From Agrostemma githago (Eukaryota; Streptophyta; Magnoliopsida; Caryophyllales; Caryophyllaceae), in NCBI GenBank assembly GCA_958450325.1, contig OY288248.1:1860001-1924000 (forward strand): a stretch of DNA of 64,000 nt, in the 5' to 3' direction. Made by a program: the position numbers and the translations under genes. Numbering within the stretch: position 1 is the stretch's first letter; every line of letters begins with the position of its first letter. Below the pieces are notes generated by a model that saw only the letters and a program-made list of their open reading frames with translations, was not told the origin of the DNA and ran no database searches. Shown piece by piece: positions 1 through 11,682 of this stretch.

Positions 1-350
1 TATCTAGCCCGGCTCAATCGTGCCTGGCAGGTCCACCGTGTCGCGCCTAACTCTGAGAACATGCGCCGAGACACGGTTCCTAGCTCGGGCCTGGTCGTGT
101 CGAACCGTCGTGCTCGACCAAGTTTTCAGGATTTTTCATTTTTTTTGGATTTAGAGTCGCGTCTGCCCAATCATGCCTCGTGTCAGGCCGTGCCTAGGCA
201 CGAACTTTTCTTCATTTGGCGCTGCGACCCGACTTGGGACCGGTCGTGCCGTGTCCGTGCTTTTTGCCATGTCATCACCGGACCGGGCCGGGCCACCAAG
301 ATGGGCCCCGCCCGGTTTGCCAGCTCTAAGAGTATGTGTTATGTAAGTAT
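1..350. repeat. GC-rich dispersed repeat, transposon-like
   Basis: The first 350 bases are much richer in GC than the surroundings and built from phrases such as cgtgtcgtgcc and gggccgggcc. Similar wording recurs at about 12225-12530 and 16140-16500. Short open frames exist on both strands but show no domain. I read it as the edge of a dispersed non-coding element family, possibly hAT-like. The left end lies outside the window, so its termini cannot be defined. Confidence 0.4.
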
Positions 351-362
351 TTTTTTCTAGTA

Positions 363-567
363 CTCCCTCCCCTTCTCTATGATCTTTCATATTGGATTTT
401 GGGAAGTTTTTAAGGAGGGAATATGTGGAGGAAAATGAATGGGAAGAAAAGAAAGTGGGGTCACAAACAATAAGAACCACAAAATATAGTACTAAAAAGG
501 AAAGTGGAACATCTGAGTGAATTTTCCTAAAAAGGAAATGTAGAACATCTTAGTGAAGGGGAGGGAG
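363..567. mobile_element. Stowaway-like MITE
   Basis: A 205-bp segment starts CTCCCTCCCCTTC and ends with the inverted copy GAAGGGGAGGGAG. It is flanked on both sides by the dinucleotide TA, as expected for Tc1/mariner-derived Stowaway elements. No coding capacity. A close relative with the same terminal phrase lies at 10344-10568. Confidence 0.7.
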
Positions 568-833
568 TAATTGACATGATAGAATTCGTTCTTGAAATAC
601 GATAATCTTGGTTAAAACCGAGTGAATATAAACAACAATATCTCGAATTTCAATCTAAATCTCAATCTCGATCTTAATGTGAAGTCGTTTCACACAAAAC
701 TCAGTAAAATCCGAAACCCATAAATGAGATGAGAGAGAGGGTTGAATGACAGCTCAATAATGTCAATAGGCACACGCTTGGGTTTTTGAAAGGATTTTGT
801 AGTGGGCCCAAGGCAACAGTTATTAGAACATGG

Positions 834-882
834 TGGGCCTGATACATGGGCCCAGCCCATTGGGCCCAGCCCATTGGGCCCA
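834..882. promoter_or_regulatory. Cluster of TGGGCC (site II-like) motifs
   Basis: About five copies of GGGCC or its palindromic form TGGGCCCA occur in under 50 bp, with the 16-mer TGGGCCCAGCCCATTG partly repeated. TGGGCY (site II) motifs are known TCP-factor targets in plant promoters of growth-related genes. No gene start is recognisable nearby, so this may instead be a chance product of a local repeat or the promoter of an unannotated transcript. Confidence 0.3.
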
Positions 883-984
883 ATCATCTCTTTAACTCTT
901 TTAAAACTAAATTAAGACTCTCTAACCATAATTATGATTGTAATTAGCTAGCTAATGAAGCATCATCACATGCTTTTGCTATGA

Positions 985-1905
985 GATTAGGACCACTTAA
1001 TTCGTTTGGTGCATGACTCTACACATCAAAAAAAAATACACTTTCATTTTAAAGCAAGATCGGTGATCAACTTAATCAGTATAACAATATTATCACAGAA
1101 GAGGTATAAATCTAACTATGTCGGTATCAAAAAACCCGTTTGGTTGCCTTTATGAAAAAAGAGGGGATACACTATTTTCATTTGGTGCATGACTCAACCC
1201 ATCAAAATACACTATTTTTTTTCAATTTAAAGCAAGATCAGCGATCAATTTAATCAGTAATGTTACAGAAGAGATATAATTATTTACGACTTGGGTTTGA
1301 ACTATGTTAATATAAAAAAACTGTTATAGTTGCCTTTATGGAAAAAGGAGGAAATACACTATTTTCATTTGGTGCATAACACAACGCATCAAAATACATA
1401 AAAAAAATCATTTTTAAGCAAGATCGACGACCAGTTTAATCAATAATGTTACGAAAGAGATGTGCTAACTATTTACGGCTGGGGTTTGAACTATATCAGT
1501 ATCAAAAAAACCCGTTTGCTTGCCTTTATGAAAAAGGGGGGAAATACACTATTTTCATTTGGTGCATGACTCGACACATCAAAATACACTATTTTTTTTC
1601 ATTTTAAAGCGTGATAGATTAGTTTTTAGGGCGATAACGTTGATCAACTTAGTTAGTAATGTTACAAAAGAGGTATTTATGACTTGGGTTCGAACTATGA
1701 TCGATCACATGGTTTTGCTAGGAGATTAGGACCACTTGATTGGTTTGGTGCATGACTCAACCCATCAAAAATAGACTATTTTCAATTTAAAGCAAAATAG
1801 ATTAGTTTTTAGGGCGATAACGTCGATCAGCTTAATTAGTAATGTTATGAAAGATGTATATATGACTTGGGTTCGAACTATATATCAGTATCAAACTAAG
1901 CTAGT
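985..1905. repeat. Tandem repeat, about five units of ~185 bp
   Basis: The phrase tttggtgcatgactc followed by catcaaaatacac recurs at about 1005, 1182, 1370, 1560 and 1745. Each copy is followed by a related sequence containing aaagcaagat, aatgttac and gacttgggttTgaactat. Units differ by substitutions and small indels. No open frame runs through them. This is an intergenic minisatellite-like tract of unknown origin. Confidence 0.75.
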
Positions 1906-1921
1906 CGTCGTTATATCGAAG

Positions 1922-2005
1922 ATGTCTTAGCTTAGTGGTTAAGATTAGGTATCCTAGCCTATTCCTGGATAATAGATCACAGGTTCGAATTCCTCTAAAC
2001 ACGCG
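1922..2005 (+). mobile_element. tRNA-derived SINE-like head
   Basis: TTAGCTTAGTGGTTAAG at about 1927 resembles a Pol III A box, and GGTTCGAATTC at about 1982 is an almost perfect B box, roughly 55 bp downstream. That is the arrangement of a tRNA gene or a tRNA-derived SINE. The arms do not fold into a proper tRNA, so a SINE head is the better reading. No 3' tail is evident because a tandem duplication begins directly after it. Confidence 0.45.
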
Positions 2006-2007
2006 CC

Positions 2008-2299
2008 TTACATCTAACCTTAAGCAAGATATGTGACATTTCATTAAGAAGGCGTTTGGTTAGTTAGCCAAGAAGTTTAGAAACGAAATCGGTAAAAGTA
2101 GGTTTTTTGAAAGACATTGTCACACTAAGTTAGATCATCTTATATTATGTTGTACTCCGTATTAGCCTAGCTTACATATAATCTTAAGCAAGAGATGTGA
2201 CATTTCATTAAGAAGACGGTTGGTTAATTGGTTAGTTAGCAAAGAAGTTTAGAAACTAAATCGGTAAAAGTAGGTTTTCTTAACGACACTGTCACACTA
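2008..2299. repeat. Imperfect tandem duplication (~160-bp unit)
   Basis: Two copies share cttaagcaagagatgtgaca, ttcattaagaag, gttagttagc and aaatcggtaaaagtaggtttt, ending in gtcacactaag. They cover about 2008-2131 and 2171-2299. The second copy is interrupted at its end by the MITE starting at 2301. Confidence 0.65.
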
Positions 2300-2300
2300 A

Positions 2301-2542
2301 GGGGTCGTTTGGTTGCCCTCTTAAATCATGGGAAGTAGAACTTCCCATAAACTGATAAATTGTGATGCTGTTTGGTTGCCCACTTCCAGGGAATTGCCAC
2401 TTCCCAGGAATTGTCACTTCCTCCATAATGGGAAGTTGTTACTCAGCCCCCTTGGTGTGTAGAACTTCTCGCATGAAGGTATTTCCCACATGGCAATCAA
2501 ACAATATTAACTCCATCTTTCCATAGTGAACCAAACGAGCCC
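2301..2542. mobile_element. Tourist/PIF-Harbinger-like MITE
   Basis: Terminal inverted repeats GGGGTCGTTTGGTT (left) and GGGCTCGTTTGGTT (right, read on the other strand) enclose 242 bp. The element is flanked by TAA on both sides (2298-2300 and 2543-2545), the target duplication typical of PIF/Harbinger elements. Its interior has further foldback blocks such as gggaagtagaacttccca. A fragment with the same right-hand end lies next to the F-box gene at about 47725-47742. Confidence 0.7.
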
Positions 2543-3018
2543 TAAGTGACTGTGAGACATAACGTCTATGTAAAACGATAAAGGTTAGTACAAATCTTAA
2601 TCAACATCCCATCAGAAAACCCGCAACATTATCATGTATAGTGTTAGGGTTTTAATGCCCTTGGCTTCACACTCAAATCTTGTACTACTTCGTACTCGTA
2701 CATAGTAATATCGTCTCCCATTCTTTGAATTCAATTTTTCTATAACAATTCGCTAAATTCACACTATTTTCTTCATTATATATTAACCTTCAACACAAAA
2801 TTGTAATGTAATGAATTGATACAATTTTTTTAAATATTCGTTTCTTTATCCTCGTACGAGACTGTGTCACAATAAATAGACACTTTTATTATTATTATTT
2901 TATTTCTATCAGTATGTCTCACGATAAGTTACCAACTGATCTATACTCGCATTTAATATTTGATATAACATGAAATGAGGTTGTCTAATTGTCTATGGTC
3001 ACTTATTATTCCTCCTTG

Positions 3019-3052
<34 letters not shown>

Positions 3053-4142
3053 TTTATTTTATTTATTATAAAACCGAACTTGTATTGCCAACGAAACAAA
3101 TTACAAGAAGTTAGCGGAAAGCCGAGATATTATTATTATTATTATTATTATAGCTAATATAGAGTCTAGTTTGTAAGTCATTTTCCCTTTGAATGAAGGT
3201 GTGATCACATCCACGTGCATACAGTGCTAAATGTTGGTCGTAATCATCTTAACCCGATACCACTCAGACTCTTCTACGAGGTGTCATGTCCGATATAATA
3301 TACAGTATCAATTTGACAGATACGACTATCTTTGTCAAAAAAAAATCGATTTAATTTTGTCTAAGTTGAAATATCAAAATATCATGTCGATTTCAGACAT
3401 GGGAAATGTCAAATTATCAGACACACGATATGACACCCAAGTGAAATGTCAGAGTAACATCATACAGTTGTTATCTAACATTTTAACCTAAGTGTTTGGG
3501 CATCCATGCGGGAGGAGCCCAACTAAACACGACTTGTCTCTCTCATCTATGTCTAAGTCCTAAGAACTTATGCTAAAATCGATTATAGATAGATACAGAT
3601 AGATAGATAGATAGATACAGATAGATCGATACATCTTCGACTTATTAGATATTGATAAATATGATAATGCATGTGTTATTATCTCCCGTGTCGCTTATTG
3701 AGTGGCAAAGTACCTTTCACATGACGTTATTAGTTAGTACGAGTACTTGTTACATATCTTCTATATCATCGTTCTTTAGGTTCAGTACAGTCATAATAAT
3801 CACTGTTCTTTAGGTTCAAAGGTTCAAAGGTTCATCTAAACTTAACTCATCGGCTAATAGTTTATATGAATCGGGCCATCTGTATGGACCGACCTTACTC
3901 AGATAGTCCTGAGAGGGTTGAGGGTGGCTAACGAGGACGACCCATTTTATTTTATTTTTCATATTTTGTGGGTAACGAAAATGATACTGATGAAGTTCGA
4001 ACCCAAGAAGCTATAATAGGGGGAAAAGAATTTTAATAGAATGAAAACAAATTGAAGTAATGGGAGGAACTTGAGGTGAAAGTTCCAATATACAACAACA
4101 TTACATATTGATATCTTCTTCTTTGTGTACAAAATCCTATTA
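2543..4142. other. AT-rich intergenic stretch with microsatellites
   Basis: No supported gene. It holds (ATT)n runs at about 3022-3055 and 3128-3150 and an ATAG-type tetranucleotide tract at about 3588-3620. The part nearest 4142 should include the fimbrin 3' untranslated region, though no firm polyadenylation site could be placed. Confidence 0.5.
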
Positions 4143-7100
4143 TTATTCTAGTGACAATTCGGAGGCAGCATCATCGAGTGTCGAGTTTGATGTTTCTGAT
4201 GGACTTCCATTCTCGCTATCTGACGAGCTAGATGACTTCTCTTCGACTCGTTGATTCAAGAACCAGTACATTATGCTTGCTGTCAGTGTCAGTATCATCT
4301 TTTGATTCACCTGCAGACAGTAACATGCCACAAATTGCATCAATCTGAGAAAGCATTGCTGTCAAAAAGAAAGCATTGCTGCAGGCCTGCAGCTGCTTCA
4401 TTACAGGATATGAGACGGATATGTGGTTCAGGTCGATTATAACTAGGTATGAACAATGTGTGACAGATGACTTACCTCTGTTACATCTTCAGGGAGTAGA
4501 AATATCGAACATCCCAGTTTCCTTGCAACGCTAATAATGTAGGAAGCATTCATCTTTTTCTCGTCATCTGAATAACATCACAATTTGAAATGGATCAGCA
4601 AATTCAGTTGCAGGTAATGCAATCGGAGGTGACTATGAATGAATGTAACAGATGACGGTATCAGTCGATCCATACCATTTTTGCCCTTTGTAACGAGACT
4701 CCAGTTTACGACTCTTGGTTGTACAGCGCTAAGAAGCTCGAGAAAGAAAATGCCATCTGACAGACTTTTATCCTGCAGCAGACAGTATTACATCAGAATG
4801 TCGAAACAAGCATTACACTGTAATACTTTTATCAGATTCAATCTGGTTAATGTGTTATATACCTTGAAGCTTTTCATACACGACTGTCCTCCAGAGCTCT
4901 TCACTATCGTGTTAGCCCACTCGAGAATGTCGGCATCATTGATCTCCTTCCCATGTGAATGGTACCTCAAGTTTCGCAGTAGTTGAATCATGTTGCTTCT
5001 CATGAGTTGCCACAAGTATGCTAATATTAGTTTTTTGTTTCCTTGCACGATATCATTGCCAGCGATGTTCACCAGCGAAAACTTCAGTTGCTTCCCGAAC
5101 TTTATAACTTGATTACAGTTCTCGACTTTCTTGAACGGCATCTTGATGGGTGGTTTGTTTGCAAACTTCCAGTTAACGATTCCAGGGGAGATCTTGTCTA
5201 ACGTCTGCAACAGTATCCATCTAGAATTCCGATAGAAAAAAATGTAGATCGTTATCTTCCCTGAAATGTCTTTACTTTCAATACAATAGAGTGTATGGAT
5301 GCTTTATACTCACCCGTCTCTAAGATCTTCAAAGACGTTGTCAATGCATCTAGAATTCCCAAGACTGTTTAACCAAAATCGAAAAGCTCGTTCCTCTCGT
5401 GAGACTTGCGCATCATCGAGTGAAGTTTCAAGGAACGACATGTGTTTAGTCTGCGTGGAGAGACCATTCCTGCAACATACAGACATCAGATTCATAGAAA
5501 CATAGTAGTCTAAGCGTTAATGATTCATTTCATACAGTATCAAAAAAAGATCGGTTCAAGTTTCTCACCTAAGCTGAAATATATGAGCAACGAACGCAAG
5601 ATTGAGATTTGGCGATCCTTCCACTATATCCTTTGCGGTCAAGTATCTCTTACAACCCATTTTATCAGCATGTTCAAGTACCAACTTTGCTCTCTGTAGA
5701 AGATTCCTTACTGTCAATGTCATTGGATTTTTATGCTCTGGAGCAAGGATGTTTAAGAGGTGTGCATACGCTTCTCCATCCTGCAAAAAAGGAGCGATTT
5801 CTGCTGCATCAGTTTCTCCCAATCAAGAAATAAAACAGTATAAGCATGAAAAAAATGCAAAAAAAAAAAACAAACAAATTGGAACATTCAGTAGATATGT
5901 AGGGTTATGCTGTACTGAATGTATACTGTACTGAAGTACATTAAACTACACGTTAGCAGACGCAGTATCGTGACAGCATGGTTGAAAGGCTAATTCAGTT
6001 AACTACCGTCATCAAAAGCATAAAGAAAAACGGCATTGAGTTTTACCCTGGAGAAGTACATTAGTATACTGTACTGAATGTATACTGTACTGAAGTACAT
6101 TAAACTACACGCTAGCAGACGCGGTATCGTGATAGCATGGTTGAATGGCTAATTTAGTTAACTACCGTCATCAGAAGCATAAAGAAAAACTGCATTGAAT
6201 TTTACCCTGAAAAAAAAAATCAAGTTTTTGCCAGAAACACACGCCAAAAAAATACAGATACCTTGATATCAGAGGAGAAGTTTGTGACGACTCTCTTATA
6301 TTCGGCTTTTCTAAGTTGAAAGTTCATCCATCGCAACAGGATTTTATCTGGTGGAAGACTCATCAATTCTTCGGCATCCTGTAAAGGGTTAACAATGATG
6401 CGGCATAAATGGACAGTAAAGTAGACAGATCAGAAACATCACTGTGCAGGATCAGGAAATCAGTAAGACAGTAGTTAATGATCCCTTACCTCAGGACTAT
6501 CTACTAACTCGACCAATTGAGGCGTTTTCCTTAAGTTAAGGTCTGCCAATAGTTGTATCTGCAAATTTAAATAAAGTCCGATTTCATTAACGATAATTAT
6601 ACTGATTTGATGAACACTCCACAAAGCCACAGGAAAAAAGGACTGATGCATGGAGTATAATTTATAAATCACAGCAGGGTTGTACCTTTATGATTTGGGC
6701 AATTAATCCGAGAACCAGATGACGCTGAAAGCAAACCGAACACCAAAATCAGTAATCACTCATCAAAAGGAATTAAATTAAACCAGTTAAAGTGTGAGTT
6801 GTCATTGACAATATGAACTTGATCCAAATTGATTGAAGTTTGTCAAAAGAAAGAATAATGGAAGACACTGTGGACTGTAGCATCATTAACTACTTCCTCC
6901 TGTAAAGATCATTAGTTACTGAAGATTTGTCGACTTTCCATTTCCTGGAAGACGACATTTTCCACAAGGGATCAATCACTAAAACTGTCGATATTACCAG
7001 GAAAACATTAAAACTTCGACAAAACTAACTGAACTGAGAATGCTGCCTACCCATCAAAACTTCGACAAAACTGTTAATATTACTAGGAAAACATTAAAAC

Positions 7101-7538
7101 TGTTGATATTACCAGGAAAACAGTAAAACTGTTGATATTACCAGGAAAACAGTAAAACTTCGACAAAACTAACTGAACTGAGAATGCTGCCTACCCATCA
7201 AAACTTCGACAAAACTGTTAATATTACGAGGAAAACATTAAAACTGTTGATATTACCAGGAAAACAGTAAAACTGTTGATATTACCAGGAAAACAGTAAA
7301 ACTTTGACAAAACTAAGTGAACTGAGAATGCTGCTTACCCGTCCTTCAATGAAATCTTGAGTACCGATGTTAACTAATGTACAACCAATAGCTTTTGCCG
7401 AGTTAAAGCACAGCGTGTGGTTTTCGTTCCTCTCCCATGGATTCAGCATACTCTTCATGTTTATAGCACGCTCGTCAATTGTACCAGGAACAGCAACATT
7501 TATCAGCTTACTGCAATACCGACTCAAGTCAGAAAACC

Positions 7539-7569
<31 letters not shown>

Positions 7570-9832
7570 AAAACACGGTAATTCATTGGGTAAAAGTAAA
7601 AAGGCGAAGAATATGCACCAGAGAAGTACACCATCCTTTACAATCTCGAACAAGTCATTGGTTGCAGGATCAATAGGAAGAAACTGTTTCAAGAACTTGT
7701 CTTCACCAAGATAACTGTTAATATGTGACACGTAAGATGCTTTCTCTGACTCGCTGATTGTGTGAAGCAATGTTGTCGTAGCAGCTTTAAGGAATGCTGA
7801 TGAGTTCTTAGCAGGGCTTCCCATCTTTGAATTTGCATGCGCATGTAGCTTTAAATATACCTGCACATTCCCACAGCAGTAATCTTCAATCTCTGAACCA
7901 ACCGCCTTACATTCAACATTGACTGATGTACGAACATTTTACATTATTTTGCTATTCCTGGACTGAATTTTCGAGAAATTTGTGCTTGAATCTGTATATT
8001 TTACACTAAATGAGTAAATTTATCGTGATTTTTTTTTTGCCAGCGGGAGAAAACATTGGATTAACAACAACGAGTGATTATTCCTGCACCGATTTTCAAA
8101 AATTCTACGCCGAAATCAATGCAATTAATGCTGAATCACGACAAATTCAACTGAAACGATGAATCTGAACTAACCCAGATGATTTGAAACCCAGAAACAA
8201 ACACAAAAACGAGACAAATTCAACTGAAACGATGAATCTGAACTAAACCAGATGATTGAAACCCAGAAACAAACACAGAAACTGTGACAAATTCAATTGA
8301 AACGATGAATCTGAACTAAACCAGATGATTTGAAACCCAGAAACAAATACAGAAACGAGACAAATTCAACTGAAACGATGAATACTAAACCAGATGATTG
8401 AAACCCAGAAACAAACACAGAAACGAGACAATTTCAACTGAAACGATGAATCTGAACTAAACCAGATGACTGCAAAACTCGAAAAAAAACACAGAAAAGA
8501 GATAGTAGTGTACCTTAAGAAACAGTTCAAAATCGACTTCATCATCGACATTTTCATACGAGCTCCGGATAAACGAATCCCTCTCTTCATCTGTCAAATT
8601 TTCTCCGACGACTTTCAGGTTCGTCATTTTCGCAGGTAAATCGACGAGTCTCAACGGTCCACTTTCTCTCCTCATTGTATGATACTGCAACACCACCACC
8701 ATTGTTACAGTCATCATCAAAATTCAAAACCGTCTCGATCATCAAAACATAAACAAATCATGATTCATACTCCTTTCGTCTCGATCATTTAAACGAAATT
8801 AAAACAAGTAACTGAGATTTTTCAGATTCGATAAAAAAAAAAATCGAAATGACCTGAGATTTCATCACCATTGTCATCATCATCAAAACATAAACAAATC
8901 GTAATTCATACTTCTTCTGTCTCGATCATTTAAAACAAATACGAGTAACTGAGAATTTTCAGAATCCATAAGAAAATCGAAACGGCCTGAGATTTCATCA
9001 CCATTATCATCATCATCATCAAAACATACCCAAATCATAATTCTTACTCAAACGAGCTTAAAACAAATAACTGGGACGGAGAGAATCGATTTAATAAAAA
9101 TCGAAACGAAAAGTGAAATTAGCTGAGATTTCACCGCCATTATCATCATCATCATCATCATCAAAAACATAAACAAATCGTAATTCATACTCCCTTTGTC
9201 TCGACTCTCGATCATTTAAACCAGCTGAAAACAAATAACTGGGACGAAGAGAATCGATAAAATCAATCGAAACGAAAAGCGAATTAGCTGAGATTTCATC
9301 ACCATTATCATCATCATAATCAACACATAAACAAATCATCAAATTCATACTCATTCCGTCTCAATCATTTCAACAAACTTAAAACAAATAACTGAGATGC
9401 AGAGAACCAATAACAAAAATCGAAATCAAAACAACATTTCAACAAAATTACTGAAATAACCTGAGATTTCACCGTCACCATCCTCATCAAAACATACCCA
9501 AATCATAATTCATACTCAAACGAGCTTAAAACAAATAACTGAGACGGAAAGAATCGATTTTTAAAAAATCGAAACGAAAAGCGAAATAACCTGAGATTTC
9601 ACCACCACCACCACCATCATCATCATCAAAACATAAACAAATCATAATTCATACTCCCTCTGTCTCGACTTTAAGCAAGCTTAAAACAAATAACTGAGAA
9701 GGTGAGAATCGATAAAGAAAATCGAAACGGAAAGTGAAAATAAACCTGAGATTTTAAGCTTCGAAGCTCGACTTGAGTAAACTGATTCTGAAGCCATGGA
9801 TCAGAAACTAAGATTCCAACATAACCCGCCAT
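4143..9832 (-). CDS. FIM: Fimbrin (plastin-type actin-bundling protein), 13 coding exons
   Basis: Fimbrins cross-link actin filaments in the cytoplasm through two actin-binding domains, each made of two calponin-homology (CH) domains. Coding exons, in order: 9746-9832, 8514-8684, 7619-7860, 7339-7510, 6686-6724, 6490-6558, 6262-6378, 5569-5780, 5314-5469, 4863-5220, 4676-4772, 4476-4567, 4143-4310. All have GT/AG borders and phases match throughout, giving 659 residues. The start MAGYVGILVSDPWLQ and the block AVPGTIDERAIN are characteristic of plant fimbrins. Residues 1-86 form the EF-hand-like head; CH domains lie at about 122-238, 265-370, 390-500 and 512-620, with phrases such as NPWERNENHTLC, GSPNLNLAFVA, PPIKMPFKKVENCNQV and AGNDIVQGNKK. 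A short acidic, serine-rich tail ends the protein. Length fits the family (roughly 650-720). I cannot tell which paralogue it is. Three or more introns carry tandem repeats. Confidence 0.95.
5905..6210. repeat. Two-copy tandem repeat in fimbrin intron 7
   Basis: A unit of about 157 bp containing tgtactgaagtacattaaac, acgcggtatcgtga, catggttgaa and gcataaagaaaaac occurs twice, at about 5909-6051 and 6066-6208. Both lie within the intron between the exons ending at 6262 and starting at 5780. Divergence is only a few percent, so the duplication looks recent. It does not include a splice site. Confidence 0.7.
6955..7335. repeat. Tandem repeat in fimbrin intron 4 that starts at the donor
   Basis: The sequence gaactgagaatgctgc next to the true donor (exon ends at 7339) recurs at about 7031 and 7174. 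In both copies it is followed by ctaccc, an almost exact copy of the donor cttaccc. Between copies lie further repeats of cagtaaaactgttgatatta. The main unit is about 143 bp. Confidence 0.75.
7541..7570. repeat. Trinucleotide microsatellite in fimbrin intron 3
   Basis: An uninterrupted (AGT)n run of about 9-10 units fills much of the short 108-bp intron between the exons ending at 7619 and beginning at 7510. Length variation here would change the intron size substantially but not the coding sequence. Confidence 0.85.
8138..8480. repeat. Five-copy ~70-bp tandem repeat in fimbrin intron 2
   Basis: The unit acaaattcaactgaaacga, then tgaatctgaactaaaccaga, then gaaacccagaaacaaacaca is present about five times with spacing near 70 bp. 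It sits in the intron between exons 8514-8684 and 7619-7860. Copies differ by single bases and small deletions. It does not contain exon sequence. Confidence 0.8.
8840..9745. repeat. Tandem repeat in fimbrin intron 1 carrying copies of the exon 1 donor
   Basis: Six units of about 131-171 bp each contain a (CAT)n block, then ataaacaaatcataattcat, then aaaacaaataactgag, then a gaatcgataaaaatcgaaac-like stretch. Each ends in cctgagattt or agctgagattt (about 8852, 8987, 9122, 9288, 9459, 9590). The phrase cctgagatttt at 9745 is the real exon 1 border (TCTCAG|GTTTAT on the minus strand). The first intron has therefore grown by duplication that included the last bases of exon 1 and its donor. Confidence 0.8.
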
Positions 9833-10343
9833 TAATTCAACACCAAATTCCAAACAATTTCAATCAAATTCCAAATTTTAATTTTAAATTTAATTAATGA
9901 TTATTATTATTATTATTATTATGAATGATTGATTATAAAGGGTAATAAGATAAAGAAGGGATCAAAATTGTTGGATTTGTTTGGCTAATTTTAGTAGATT
10001 ATGAGCTAATTTGTTTGGAGAAGAGTGAAGAAGGAGGAGGAGTAGTAGTACAAGGAGACGAAGGAGGAGAAGAAATTCAAATTATGAGTGTGAGGTTGTT
10101 TTTGTCAGTTGTCACTCTCTTCTCCTCTTCAATCGTTTTACCGTTGTCACTACTTTTAGTCTTACTTTTAAAAAAAAAAAATTGAGTGGACTCATGAGCT
10201 GTACAATTGTACTGTTATTTACTGTTATTTTTATATTATCGACACTTTCTTGTGACGGAATAACGTTATAATGAGTTGAGTATTGTCGAAAAGAAAAAAA
10301 AAATTGATTACTTGGGATTAGTAAAACCGTCTCTGACCTGTTA

Positions 10344-10568
10344 CTCCCTCCCCTCCACATTGATGTTCCCACTTTGACTTGGCACATGGATTAAGAAATA
10401 GATAATGAAAAGTGGTAAATTGTTTGGTGGGGTTCAAGATGTCAAATCATAAAAAGTAACCATAGGAAGAGAGTATAATGGATGAATAAGGAAAATTTTG
10501 AAGTGGGAAAAATCTTAGTGGAGTTTCCTTTTAAGAAAAGTGGGAAGATCTTAGTGGGGTGGAGGGAG
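10344..10568. mobile_element. Stowaway-like MITE
   Basis: This 225-bp element runs from CTCCCTCCCCTCCAC to its inverted copy GTGGGGTGGAGGGAG, with TA on both sides. It is in the same subfamily as 363-567: both contain a gtggaacatctTagtg-like interior. No coding capacity. Confidence 0.7.
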
Positions 10569-10814
10569 TATAACTTTACGATGGATATCGAATCTCTCTT
10601 GTGACGTGATAAAGTTATAACGGGTCTTAGGTCCTGTTCTTTTGGACTGAAGTATTCTGAATTATACTTAATGAGTCAACTGATGAGACAAAATGAGGTT
10701 CATATGGCTGAACTGAAGTGAGCTGAAAAGAAGTTGAAAATAACATGATCTTAGTACTAGGTTTATGACGGATATGACCATTTGTGACAGGATAAGTTAG
10801 AACAGATAGTGTAT

Positions 10815-10877
10815 TACTCCCTCCCATTTACTGGAATCCTACCATTTGATTATAGGTTTCCAGTGAATGGGAGGTAG
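10815..10877. mobile_element. Very short foldback MITE
   Basis: Only about 63 bp long. CTCCCTCCCATTTACTGGAA is mirrored by TTCCAGTGAATGGGAGG, so nearly the whole element is one hairpin with a loop of about 20 bases. It is flanked by TA-containing sequence and looks like an internally deleted Stowaway relative. Confidence 0.55.
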
Positions 10878-11649
10878 TATTAAAAAGACAAAATTAGATT
10901 ATCTTGGGATTAAGTATTTGGGATCAGTAAAATATTTATCTTTACTCCTATTATTATAAGATTACGACTGATAATACTTTCTGTGATTTTTGAATTGCAA
11001 TGTTGATGATATATGGGTGATTTTTTTTTTTCTTTCCAATGATTTGGGATCATTATGCCAGGTACTGAAAATTCATGAATCAAGTTTACGCAATCGATAT
11101 ATAACAACAACAACCACTAAGATCTTGGATTGGGTCCCGTGTGGGTCGAGTTAGTTCTAATTCGAGTCATTTCCAGTATCAAATTACACCATTATTTGAT
11201 TTAGGCAAAAATTAGCGTAATCACACTCATACTACACCGATACACCGTATTCAAAAAATAGTACTCCGTATTATACCATCAGTTGTATGTACAACCACCT
11301 CAAAGTTGTTGAACTTTTGTGTATACTTACTGAGTTTATACAAATTTCTGAGCTGAATTGTACATTTTTGAGAACCTATGTACAACTGGTTGTATAATCT
11401 GCTCATTGTTTTGCTCCCTGATCGATCATTCTGATGATAGATCTGTGACAAGGGAGACTTGAAATCGAGACCTAATCTCGAATCTGAGTATGGCAAATCT
11501 TTCTTTTATGATGGGTAAGCACGTGAATGTAATCAAAAATCATAGTCGAACTACACATATAATGTGATAATGGGCTCTTAATAAATTAATTTAAACCGAG
11601 CATTGCATGTGAGGAATAGTTACTTTTTGAGCACAAGTTGGGTGTGTGC

Positions 11650-11682
11650 ATGCCCCATGGGCCATGGCCCATGGCCCACTTT
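11650..11682. repeat. Perfect-palindrome run of GGGCCATGGCCC type
   Basis: CCCCATGGGCCATGGCCCAT continues into GGCCCAC, giving overlapping palindromes. It may form a short cruciform or simply be part of a repeat. A similar phrase, atagcccatgggccata, occurs at about 26236. Confidence 0.4.

Noticed and set aside
61..480. Overlapping frames of about 100 codons at the left edge
   Set aside because: Both run through the GC-rich repeat and into a MITE; long only because stop codons are rare in GC-rich DNA.
1922..2005. A functional tRNA gene
   Set aside because: A- and B-box-like motifs are present but no cloverleaf with paired acceptor and anticodon stems can be drawn.
7479..7676. Plus-strand frame with a poly-serine run
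   Set aside because: It is the (AGT)n microsatellite and exon 3/4 of fimbrin read on the wrong strand.
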